Origin: Escarpia spicata
Taxonomy: Eukaryota; Annelida; Polychaeta; Sabellida; Siboglinidae
Length of the DNA: 64,000 bases
Direction: 5' to 3'
Assembly: GCA_963995525.1 (NCBI GenBank)
Contig: OZ023205.1
Coordinates: 58,308,800 to 58,372,799 of the forward strand
Under the pieces are notes generated by a model. It was not told the DNA's origin. It ran no database searches and was given only the letters and a program-made list of their open reading frames with translations. Shown in pieces: positions 11,838 through 23,600 of this stretch (position 1 is the first letter of the stretch; each line of letters starts with the position of its first letter). The position numbers were made by a program, and so were the translations under genes.

Positions 11838-14732
11838 TTGCATCTATTTAAACTAGATTCGCAGGGGGGACTCACAGAAAAGCCTGAAAATGGAGGCATA
11901 GATAAAGACAGCACAAATAAATCAACAAATAACAGTCTGGAAAACTCTTCTGAAGCTGGATATAAATGTGTTTGTTTAAATGCAAGGAGTATAGTAAACA
12001 AAAGAAATGAACTAAACATTATGGTAGAAGATATTGACCCTCATATAATAGGTATAACCGAATCCTGGACCACCACCGATATATCAGATGCTGAATTGGG
12101 ACTGACAGGATATGTAATGTTTAGAAAAGATAGAATAGGAAGAAAGGGAGGTGGAGTTATTTTATATATTAAAGAATCTATTCAGGCTTATGAAATAAAA
12201 TTAGAAAGAGAAGCAGATTGCAAAGAAGCTGTTTGGTGTAACATAGTTACAGGAAACTCAACGTTAACAGTTGGGTTAGTTTATCGAAGTCCAAACATAA
12301 GCATAGAAGAAAATGAAAAAATACAAAACGCTATAAGGGAAGTAAGCAAACGGGAATGTATTATTATGGGGGATTTTAACCATGGGCATATACAATGGAA
12401 ATCTCTACAGAGTATGGGGAGAGAGGACCACAGGTTTGTAGTTTTAGTTCAAGATACATTCCTTTCTCAACATGTGCTAGAACCAACCAGGGGTGAGAAT
12501 GTGTTAGACATAGTTTTGTCCTCACAGAATGAATTAGTTGACAATGTCAAGATATGTGAGCCACTGGGGAGTAGCGATCACAACCAGATACATTTTACCA
12601 TCAAAGTAAAATCAGAAAGGAATAGCAAAAAGCAGTATAGGAGAAATTTCCACAAAGGAAGGTATAAGGACATGAGGAAATATTTAGCAAAGATAGACTG
12701 GAATAAGACACTGACAAATAAGACGGCAACAGAATGCTGGAATATATTAAAGAGTGAAATTAAGTGCATAATCGATAAATTTGTACCCTTCAAAAAACAA
12801 GGAAAACGGTCCAAAAAGAAACACTTATCGAAAGAAGCCATTAGAAAAATTAAGTATAAACAAATGATGTGGAAGTCATATAGATGTACTGGAAATGATG
12901 AAGACTACAACAATTATAAAGAAGCACTTAACCAAGCTACAGCTGAAATTAGAAATTCAAAGAGAAGCTATGAACAACAATTAGCTAGTAATATAAAACA
13001 TGACAGCAAGAGTTTTTATGCGTATGTTCGAAGCAAACAGAAACTTCAAGATAAGGTTGGTCCTCTAGAAGATAGTGCTGGAAATATAATATCAGAGGGA
13101 TTCATAATGGCAGAAGACCTGAATGAGTACTTTAGTTCAGTGTTTACCAGGGAAGATATTAGTTCACTGCCAATACCAGAGGCTAAGTTCAAGGGGGCAG
13201 ATTCAGACTATTTAGGACAATTAATTGTAACCCCGGAAATGGTAGCTAAGAAAATAAGGGCTATGAAGGATAATAAATCACCTGGAGTGGATGGTATTCC
13301 ACCCAAACTACTATTGGAAATTGTAGAACAAATTAGCATACCACTTGCAACAGTTTTCAACTTGTCATTAGAAGAGGGAGTGGTTCCTTTAGAATGGAAA
13401 GAAGCAAACATTATACCGTTATTCAAAAAAGGTTCGAGAAACAAGTCAGAGAACTATAGACCAGTGAGTTTAACATCAGTGATTTGTAAATTATTAGAAA
13501 GACTAATTAAAGATCACATGGTGGATTTTCTTGTTAAACAAAACTTGATAAACCCATCTCAACATGGTTTTTTTAAAGCGAGGTCATGCTTAACAAATAT
13601 GTTATGTTTTTTGGAAGACATCACTAAGTGGGTAGATGAGGGATCACCAGTAGATATCGTCTACTTAGATTTTCAAAAAGCTTTTGACAAAGTACCACAT
13701 CAAAGATTACTGCTTAAACTAAAGGCCCATGGCATAGGAAATGGTATAATAAACTGGATAGAACAATGGCTGATTGACAGAAGACAACGTGTAGTAGTTG
13801 ATGGGGAGGCTTCAAACTGGAAATCGGTATTGAGTGGGGTACCACAGGGATCAGTATTAGGTCCTATATTATTCTTAATATACATCAACGATTTGGATGA
13901 TGAAATAACAAGCAAGGTGTTGAAATTTGCGGATGATACAAAAGTGTTTAGAAGGATTAAAAGTGATGGAGATAGACAGCATTTACAAGATGATCTTGAC
14001 AGGTTGATCAATTGGTCTGAAAAGTGGCAAATGATGTTCAATTTTGGGAAATGTAAATTCCTCCACATAGGACATGGGAACGAAGAAGTAGAATATACAA
14101 TGGGGGGTACTGTACTAAGTACTACTGTAAAAGAAAAGGACTTAGGGTTAACCGTTAGTGCTGATATGAAGATTTCAGAGCAGTGCGGAATTGCAGCTTC
14201 AAAGGGAAATCAGATCCTTGGATTAATTAGGCGAAACATAACGTATAAGGAAAAAGAGCTAATAATACCGCTGTACAAAACAATAGTTAGGCCTCATTTA
14301 GAATATTGTATTCAAGCGTGGAGGCCATATCACAGGAAGGACATAGATATGCTAGAAAGAGTGCAGAGGAGAGCAACAAAAATGATACAAAATCTGAAGG
14401 ATCTTAGTTATGAAATACGCCTAAAAAAATGCGGTTTAACAACACTAGAGACCAGGAGATTGAGAGGAGATCAGATAGAAGTGTTTAAAATATTGAAGGG
14501 TTATGAAAATATTGATAGAAATATGTTTTTCTCAGTTAAGAAAGATAGGACTAGAGGACATGATCTTGCATTAGCAAAGGAGCAGAGTAGATTGGATATA
14601 AGAAAGTTTTCATTTTCACAAAGGACTGTAAATGAATGGAACAGATTACCTGCTGATTGTGTGGGTGCTAGTAGTGTGAATATGTTTAAAAATAAAATCG
14701 AAACATACCTCAGACGGGCGGGATACACATAG
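11838..14732 (+). mobile_element. LINE with an uninterrupted endonuclease-reverse transcriptase ORF (CR1/L2-like)
   Basis: A single 964-codon ORF in the intron of the fibrinogen-domain gene, same strand. N-terminal apurinic-type endonuclease motifs: NARSIVNKRNEL, GITESW, GLVYRSPN, IIMGDFNHGHIQW and SSDHNQIHF. Reverse transcriptase motifs: SPGVDGIPPKLL, NIIPLFKKGS, NYRPVSLTS, DFQKAFDKVPHQRLL, GVPQGSVLGPILF and the catalytic FADDT. The C-terminus ends FKNKIETYLRRAGYT. No ORF1 is seen upstream, so the copy is either 5' truncated or from a one-ORF family. The downstream 80 bp end TTGAATTGATTGAC, perhaps the LINE tail. Clade assignment is by motif style only. An intact frame suggests recent insertion. 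Confidence 0.88.
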
Positions 14733-14911
14733 ATAAAAGGGTCGGACTCTCGATAAGCCAAAGGCTTCCTTGTCCACCTGCTACCTAGAGTTAATTCTCT
14801 GGGTGGCAATCTTGAATTGATTGACACATCTAAACAGACAAGTGTGCTTGCTATCTCGTTGGTATTTCACGCGCACGATCTTCGGTTTGTTACACCGTAT
14901 TATTGTTTCAG

Positions 14912-15341
14912 GTTCAAGGACTGGCTGAGTATCTCAGGGCTGACCGTTCTGATCATAGGTGTCCTCTCCGTGTTGCTGCTACTCGTGTTCCTATGCTGCG
15001 CCTGCAAATACGCGTGTGCGTCTCATAATGACGCGTCCAGCTACGACCCGGATTATGGCTACAATGAGAAGCATCTAGACTATGGCTACAATGAACAGCG
15101 TCAAGACCATGGCTACAATGAACAGCATCTAGACTATGGCTACAATGAACAGCGTCCAGACTATGGCTACAATGAACAGCGTCCAGACTATGGCTACAAT
15201 GAACAGCGTCAAGAATATGGCTACAATGAACAGCGTCAAGACTATGGCTACAATGAACAGCGTCAAGACAATGGCTACAATGAACAGCGTCAAGACTATG
15301 GCTACAATGAACAGCAACGTTTATTGCAGAATAATTATTAA
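14912..15341 (+). CDS. Fibrinogen-related, EGF transmembrane protein, exon 2 (TM helix and tyrosine-repeat tail)
   Basis: The acceptor TTGTTTCAG precedes G TTC AAG, which completes the split codon from exon 1. The peptide has a clear membrane helix (GLTVLIIGVLSVLLLLVFL) followed by cysteines and a basic residue, fitting type I orientation. The cytoplasmic tail is about ten copies of a nine-residue unit (consensus DYGYNEQRQ) ending QQRLLQNNY and a stop. The predicted protein is 479 residues. Most units contain Tyr-Asn-Glu-Gln, a YxxQ motif. Confidence 0.85.
15046..15318 (+). repeat. 27-bp coding minisatellite (tyrosine tail)
   Basis: About ten tandem 27-bp units (core ATGGCTACAATGAACAGC) encode the nine-residue repeats of the membrane protein tail. 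The unit length preserves the frame, so copy-number change would alter tail length without a frameshift. Confidence 0.9.
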
Positions 15342-15359
15342 TATTTTCGCTGGCAATTA

Positions 15360-15373
15360 AATAAATAAATAAA
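15360..15373 (+). terminator. Polyadenylation signals
   Basis: Three overlapping AATAAA hexamers begin at 15360, 15364 and 15368, only 19 bp after the stop codon. They fit a very short 3' UTR for the fibrinogen-domain gene. Confidence 0.6.
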
Positions 15374-15635
15374 AAATAGCTGTTTTGTGCGTACAAACAG
15401 TGCATGGAGCATCGGTTCCTTCTGACAGGGCCGTCCTTGCGAGCCGGCGATGGTAGGACAGTAGCAAGCAGTCTGTGGAGGTTGATATACCGTGGGTATC
15501 AATGAGATCACCATGAATACCACAGAGGATGCATGCAAGTATCACTACCTCGTTTTGAATACCGTGCACAATGGCGGACGATCTTTACACGTAAACGAAT
15601 TCCACCATTGTCGTGAATCAGTTATAAAAGTACCA

Positions 15636-15935
15636 TCACCGATGGATTCATCCCCGGCGCATTCATCCACCAGTGGATTCATCCCCTGGCAGATTCATTC
15701 CCCGGTGGATTCATCCTCTGTTGGATTCATCCTTTGGTGAAACCATCCCCCGGATTCATCCTCTGGTGGATAGTGGTGTGGTTGTGTAGTCTTCTGGTTG
15801 TGTGGTTGAGCAGTCGTGTGGTGGAGTGGCAGTGTGGTTGTATAGTCGTGTGGTTGTGTAGTCATGTGATAGTATAATCATGTAGTTGTATACTTGTATA
15901 GTGGTGTGGTTGTGTAGTCGTGTGGTTGTGTATAT
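15636..15935. repeat. Two adjacent minisatellites between convergent genes
   Basis: 15636-15772 repeats a GGATTCATCC-based unit of about 22 bp. 15772-15935 repeats GTGTGGTTGTGTAGTC-like units of 16-20 bp. Both are degenerate. They lie between the 3' ends of the two convergent genes. Confidence 0.75.
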
Positions 15936-17515
15936 CAATACAGTTACCCCTACTTTCTAACTGCCAGAAAGTGACTGCCACAGGACAACACAATCTCGGG
16001 GTTGTAATAAATTATTCAATATTTAATACAGTGTAAAAAACATGTATGTACACATAAGTTCACTGATCGGTCATAAATAATATAATACAATGCTGACGTA
16101 ATTTGTGGACAAGTGATTCTGGCAGCCCAGTATACCCAGTGATCTCTGACCTGGACCAATCACCCACGATGGACGGATGATCAAGCAACATTTACATATG
16201 ACAGACACACTTTACGACCAACCAGTTGTAGTCAGATAGCATGTACCACCTGACAGTTACATGGAGCGGTCCACTAAACTAATTCTAGTGACTACTTTGA
16301 TTTAGCAGACATGGTCAACACAAAGAAAACGCAAACCATCGCCAGGTCAACAAGATCTTGCATTATAAATAATAGCAACAAAGAGCAGTGGTTTAACGCT
16401 ATTACATTATTTTATCTTAGATCTGTTCCCGCTGATCGTTTAATTTCTGCTGTCGCCAATTACGGCACTGCATACTGCCAGTAATAATTTACCGGTAAAC
16501 CGACCGTAATGCCACAGTGGCACCATCTGGAGAATGTCTTGCCATTAAATGTACACTGAAAACAGTAAATAACTCTAAATAACTACCTTTGTGGGTTTTG
16601 AAATACATTGCCAATTTTAGATCAGAGGCCAGTGGTCCAAGGAGTCGAATTGACATCAAAAGAGGTGAGTGCAATTCGGCGCCTCAGAGTAGATGCACTT
16701 TCACTGCCGCCAAGTTAGCATATTAATATATAGATAATATATATATATAGATAAATATTTATATATATTCAATACGTTGTTAGAATAATCCTGGTAAAGA
16801 ACATTACGCTGTGGATGCCCACACTTGCACAACTACACATAAACACTTGACAAAACGAAAACAAACTAAGGAAGCTACCGCGATTGAGGCTCCACAAATC
16901 TCTATCTACAAATGTGACATTCATTCAAACAATAACCAGGAATAGTAAAGAGTTGACGCTTCTCAACAACACCCGCACTGAGTGGCCAACATGTCCAGCC
17001 AATAAATGATTTCCAACTGATTGTATGGTGCCAAAAGTAGTGCTTGGTACAGAGAGACACTACACACATCTACACCATTCTCTCTCTCTCTCTTACAACT
17101 CATCTCCTCGCTGACTCATCCTTCCACTGCATCTCTCATTCACACCTCTCTTCTTGTGGTTAGAGCTTAATGCTTTCCCTATGACTTGCCTCTAACAAAT
17201 ATCTTTCTTAGGGCTCTAACAGGAACTTGTACCTATCTCAACGCACCAACAGGGACGTGTATAGTATCACTCCAACATTACTTCAATTCTATCTGATGAT
17301 TGTAACAGGACATCGTTAATTATGTGATGTTCATTCTGTAGGAACTAAACAAGAATGTGTCCCCATGGCTCAAGTGGCACTAACAGGAACATCTTTACTG
17401 CGCTAGTAGCTCTAACAGGGATATCCTTACATCATGACTATAGTGGGTAAACTGAGCCATCTTCAGGATTCCTTGCTCCAGTTGTAAAGTCATGTAGATG
17501 TGTGTAGAGCTAGCC
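15936..17515. other. Intergenic / 3' UTR region
   Basis: AT-rich, with a TA-rich tract at 16730-16765 and degenerate CTAACAGGAAC-type repeats at 17195-17430. It should contain the 3' UTR of the minus-strand AKAP9-like gene. Minus-strand ATTAAA hexamers occur near 16439-16446 and 16019-16026, but no AATAAA is obvious. No other gene is seen. Confidence 0.45.
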
Positions 17516-17519
17516 ATCA

Positions 17520-17640
17520 ATGGCAGGCCCACTCTAGCTGTGGCCCAGCTCTAGCAGTGGCCTGGTTTTAGTGGCAATCTGGCTCTAATGATGACCTGGC
17601 TCTAGTGATGGTCTGGCTCTAGCGTTGGCTTTAGCGGCGG
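17520..17640. repeat. About 22-bp minisatellite overlapping the stop codon
   Basis: Units based on TGGCTCTAG(T/C)GATGG. On the minus strand the gene's stop codon (CGCTAAAGCC) is the first diverged unit of a CGCTAGAGCC series, so the 3' UTR begins inside the array. Confidence 0.65.
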
Positions 17641-17665
17641 TTGTTACTGAGAGACTCATGAGATG
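17631..17665 (-). CDS. AKAP9: AKAP9-like exon 36, last coding exon
   Basis: After a strong acceptor CTCTTTTTACAG the frame reads SHESLSNNRR and TAA. It accepts the phase left by exon 35, and the RR end resembles the AKAP9 C-terminus as I recall it. Its acceptor lies in the last diverged unit of a 24-bp minisatellite. Confidence 0.65.
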
Positions 17666-20600
17666 CTGTAAAAAGAGTCGCAAGACATGTCAACACAAGA
17701 GTCATCAGACATGTAAACACAAGAGTCATCAGACATGTCAGCACAAGAGTCATCAGACATGTCAGCACAAGAGTCATCAGACATGTCAACACAAGAGTCA
17801 TCAGACATGTCAACACAAGTCATCAGACATGTCAACACAAGAGTCATCAGACATGTCAGCACAAGAGTCATCAGACATGTCAGCACAAGAGTCATCAGAC
17901 ATGTCAGCACAAGAGTCATCAGACATGTCAACACAAGAGTCATCAGACATGTAAACACAAGTCATCAGACATGTCAACACAAGATTCATCAGACATGTCA
18001 GCACAAGAGTCATCAGACGTCTATTTATGTGAATCATGTATTACCTAAACAAACATGGAATCATAAAATATGCAAACAAAAAGTACCATTAACACACAAT
18101 ATATCTACATAAACAAGCTGGCCCAACCAACACATGAACTAGTGAACACATGAACTAGTGAACATACCAACTTGTCGACACATCAATCAACCAACATACC
18201 AACTGGTTGACACATCATCCAGCCAATACATCAACTGGTTGACACATCAACCAGCCAACAAATCAACTGGCTGACACATCAACTGTTTGACACATCAACC
18301 AACCAACACAGCAACTGGCTGACACATCAACCAGCCAACACATCAACCAACCAACACGTCAACTGGTTGACACATCAACGAGTAATGCATCAACAGGTTG
18401 ACACATCAACTGTGACACATCAACCAACCAACATGTCAACTGGTTGACACATCAACCAGTCAACACATCAACAGATTGACACATCAACTGGTTGACACAT
18501 CAACCAGCCAACACATCAACTGGTCAACACACCAACTACTGAACACATCAACTATTGAACACACCAACTACTGAACACATCAACTGGTGAACACATTAAC
18601 TAGTGAACACACCAGCCCAGTCAGAATTCAGAACCTAAGAACCTAGTTGGCAGCTACTCACCAGCACCAAGGCGAAGTTGTAAGTGTTCGAGTCGTTCGA
18701 TGTAGTTGTCGTGGTCGCAGCCGTTGGTGTAGGTAAGTAGGGGTGATTGCGCCCCGCCATCAGACAGCGAGGGGGGAGGGGGCGGAGTCGACTCCAACAT
18801 AGGGTCAAAGGCTGTCAGCATCTCTCTGTCGGGAACGTAGATATCTTTATGTACATCCTAGTGAAATCTACATACAATGTGTATGTGTGCATGTGTGTGT
18901 TTGAATATGTGCATGCATGCGTGCATGCAGATATCTGTTAACTCATTAGATACTAGGTCGGTTTTTTGACAACCAAAACCTTTGAATGCCCATATAAGTA
19001 GTAATCTCTATTTGATACTTGTGAAAAAATGTAGACAGATGTAAATCTTTGATCAAAAGACAGTTAATTCGTGCCGTTTTTCTATTGGTCCTCACATTGA
19101 AATTTGTCTGTATTTTGCCATCCAAACGTACTCATCAAGGTCTGTATTTGTATCCAATCTTACCTAACGGTGGTAACACATACATATGCGAGTGGAGAAG
19201 GCACTATTTCATGTTTGATTATAAGAAAATATATCTTCAGTACAAACTTGATTGTTTAAAAACCAATGTGACTCATATTTCATCAAGATAAAAACTTTCC
19301 CTTGGAATTCAGCATATGTATTGAAACACTGTGTATGATCTAAAGGATTAAACATCCCAACAAAGTTGTCATCAGTTACAAGACGTACATTGAGGGCAAG
19401 CCTGTCATGTGTAATGGAGACTTAGTAACACCACTAACAGAGTGTGTCGTACCTGCGAGCGGGGCTACTGAAGGACAGTCCTGGGGAAGTGTACTGAGGC
19501 ACTCGCCGTACCTCCACAGACCGGTCCCGTGTAGGGGGTGTTGTGTGCAGTGAGGACGATGAGTGGAATGAGGCTGATTGTGGGTACCTGAGTAGACAAT
19601 CTCACGTTAAACCCAACACACTTGGAGGAACATGTCATGGCAGTGGGGAGAGTAGGGCGTCTTAACACATGATGGGGCATATTAACACATGGTGGAGCAT
19701 CTTAACACATGGTGGGGCATATTAACACAAGGTGGAACATCTTAACACATGGTGGGGCATCTTAGCACACAGTGGGGCGTCTTAACACACAGTGGGACAT
19801 CTTAACACACGGTAGGGGGTCTTAACACATGGTGAGAACTTCTTAACACACGGTGGGGCATTTAACACATGGTGGATTGTCTTAACACATGGTGGGGCAT
19901 CTTAACACATGGTGGGGCGTCCTAACACATGGTGAGGCATCTTAACACAGGGTGAGACATTTTTATACATGGTGGAGTATCTTAATACATCGAGGAGTGT
20001 TTTAACTTATAGAGGAATGTCTTAACACACTGTAGAATGTGTATGTACCGTGAGCTGGTGGTGGCATGTGTGAGATGGTGAGTGGGTGTGGTGAGTGTCA
20101 GAGGGTGAGTGGCGATAGTGGGTGCAGGGGGTGAGTGGAGGTGGTGGATGTCAGGGGTGAGTGGTGGGTGTCAAGAGTGAGTGAAGGTGGTGGATGTCAG
20201 GGGGTGAGTGGTGGGTGTCGGGAGGTGAGTGAAGGTGATGGGTGTCAGGATGTGAGTGAGGTGGTGGATGTCAGGGGTGAGTGGTGGGTGTCAAGTGGTG
20301 AGTAAGGTGGTGGATGTCAAGGGGTGAGTGGTGGGTGTCAGCGGGTGATTAGTGGGTGTCAGGAGGTGAGTGAAAGTGATGGGTGTCAGGGGGTGAGTGG
20401 TGGGTGTCAGGGGGTGATTGGTGGGTGTCATATGGTGAGTGAAGGTGGCGGATGTCAGGGGTGAGTGGTGGGTGTCAGGGGGTGATTGGTGGGTGAAGGT
20501 GGTGGATGTCAGGGGTGAGTGATGGGTGTCAGGGGGTGATTGGTGGGTGTCAAGTGGTGAGTGAAGGTGGTGGATGTCATGGGATGATTGGTGGGTGTCT

Positions 20601-23600
20601 GGAGGTGAGTGAAGGTGATGGGTGTCAGGAGGTGAGTGAGGTGGTGGATGTCAGGGGTGAGTGGTGGGTGCCAGGGGGTGAGTGAAGGTGGTGGATGTCA
20701 GGGGGTGAGTGGTAGGTGTTAGGGGATGAGTGGGAGTTGTGGGTGTCAGGGGGTGAATGGTGGGAGTTGTGGGTGTCAGGGGGTGAGTGGGAGTTGTGGG
20801 TGTCAGGAGGTGAGTGGTGGGTGTCAGAGGGTGAGTGGGTGTGGTGGGTGTCAGGTGGTGAGCGGGGGTTACCTGGAGGTGCCTGAGGGGGACTGGTAGA
20901 GCCTCTCTCTGTGCCGCAGCACTGGTCTCTCACTGTTCGGAGACGGAGAGTGTCGAGACACCACACCTGCAGTAGTGACACCTGTTGGCAAACGACGGCA
21001 ATAATGACCAATGAGACACGAACAATAACCAAAGAGACGCAATGAGACACAAATAAATATCATGTCGTTTAAAACATCATCTTGAAAATGTAAAAATACA
21101 TGCTACATTTAAGAAATATAAGTGTGAAGATTACTGTGGATGCACATCTACGCAATTAGTGTCAACTCAGCACCACTGGATCAGATCCATCACACAACAT
21201 TGCATCACTTTGTTTCTCTCGTTGTTTCAGTTCACTCAGAATTAACTGGCTATAAGCAGCATGAATAAACAGCCTTTGTGCAAAGAGTAGCCTGGCTGAA
21301 TGCTTAGCAGAGAAGTTGACATGGCGTCGGAATGAACAGGTCTGCCACGGAGTGAAGTACGCAGGGCTTTGAACAGTCTTTAGGACTGTTACTGTGCTAC
21401 GTAACAACTGACCTTCACCATGTGAGAAACACCCTTCTAGAAAAGGGTGAGTAGGTGAGAAGGGTGGGGTGGCAAGGTCTCTGAGATGTCTGTCTATGAG
21501 GGTTCTCCACTCACCCATGTCCATTGGCACACTGCCAATATTGGCGCCCCTTGTTGCCCGTCTCCATTTCCTCACGAGGAACCTGAGTCTGCAACAAACA
21601 CAAAACAACTTCAAAGCTACAGCCGCCACAAAAGTACCTCAATGTCAGTCAGTTCTATTTCTTGACAACCGCAGAACTGCAGACCTGTTAACTAAGAATC
21701 CCAGGACCACATGCTAAGTGATATTTTATTGTTAGCGGTATGTCACCAGTACATCTCAACTGTATCACCAATACATCTCAACTGTATCACCAATACATCT
21801 CAGCTGTATCACCAATACATCTCACCTGTATCACCAGTACATCTCAACTGTATCACCAATACATCTCAACTGTATCACCAGTACATCTCAACTGTATCAC
21901 CAGTACATCTCAACTGTATCACCAGTACATCTCAACTGTATCACAAGTACATCTCAACTGTATCACCAGTACATCTCAACTGTATCATCAGTACATCTCA
22001 ACTGTATCACCAGTACATCTCAACTGTATCGCCAATATCTCACCAGAATGCCAATAGTATGTCACCATTATGTCACCAGTACATCATCAGTACCCCTGGC
22101 ATGTCAACATTATGTCACCAGTATGTCACCATTATGTCACCAGTATATCACCATTTTGTCATCAATATGTCATCAGTATATCACCAGCATTTCACCATTA
22201 TGTCGCCTGTGTATATCACCAGTCATGTCACTCACCTAGATATTGCAATGACCGCCCTAACGGCGCTGCGGAACTTAGTGAATGGTTGTGAGTGACGGAA
22301 CTGCCTGTGGAGGGCGCCACCGCTTGGGTAGACGCCCATCTTTGCAATCATGGTGAGGGTCTGCTGCTCGCTGTCCTGGAAGCCACCTATGAGAACGAGC
22401 AGGTACTTCTTCTGGTAGATGAGTGCCTTGCGGAAACTCTCCGACTTGAGGTAGCGGCCGTATAGTCTCTGCAGCTGGCAAGTAGAACGATTGCCATAAA
22501 ATTATCAGTGTCCATTTGTTAGGCATGAAATGACGTACGCATTGAGAGGTAGTTATGATTTAGAATGGGCACCCGTTCACTCCACAATGAGATCGAACAA
22601 TCTCTGTGTCTACGGAGTACGATTATGGATTTCTCTGAGTAATGATATAAAACACATAATTAATATTATAATTGTATTTAAATCTAAATACAAACAAATT
22701 TCGATTTCATAAATATGTTACGGTGGAAATGTAACTGTTAATGTATTGAATTCTGCTAATATGTGATGAACTACATGTCTTGCATCACAATAAATACATT
22801 GAGAAACCTAATACTTTTACCTTAATAAGATTGTCAGGGATAAACTTACAGAAAAGTCACTGACTTCGTGTTTACCCCCTTCAAACATTGTATATGCACT
22901 TATGTATGTATATGGGATTTTGCAGATATGTACATTAAATAGCATCAAATATATAGATGTGTATGTGATTATGTATACATAAAACTGTATATATATATTA
23001 TATATATATGTACATAATTACATACACATCTATATATTTGGTGCAATTTATTCAAACATTGGCAACATGATAAATGATACAATGCAAGACAACCATGTAT
23101 AAATATACATGTAATATATACTTTTAGTATATGTATATTACATATACCGTAATCACCCACGTAAACGCCATTGCTCGCGTAAACGCCTACCCCCCCTTTT
23201 GGCCAGAATTTTGTATAAACGCCCCCCCCCAACCCACTTTGGATGAATTATTTGTCAGCTTCTCTCATATCAAACATTTCCTCATAAAAGTTGCTCATTT
23301 CCATAAGATTATTATATATAAAATTTACTAATGTGATAATCAAATCACATAATGATTAGCAGTAATTGGTAACAATTTTTCCACTACAAATTATTCCCTG
23401 CTGGCACACAATAAGCATACACACATGGGGCTACGTGTAATGAAGACTGATGATGGATGACGAGCGCGACACTAAATTTATCTCACGATGATAATATCAC
23501 AATATTGTTGCCCAAAATTACGGTATATACATAATCACATACACATGTATATATTTTATGCAATTTATTGTACATGTCTGCAAAATCACATATACATACA

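Noticed and set aside
16489..16674. Alternative last exon on the minus strand near 16490-16550
   Set aside because: It has a TTTTCAG acceptor and an ORF, but its phase does not fit exon 35.
18654..18662. TAG after exon 35 as the true end of the protein
   Set aside because: A good donor GCTG|GTGAGT overlaps it, and a downstream exon with a strong acceptor restores the phase and a family-like ending; kept only as an alternative.
21162..21470. Coding extension of exon 32
   Set aside because: The frame stays open past the donor at 21515, but the sequence is SINE-derived.
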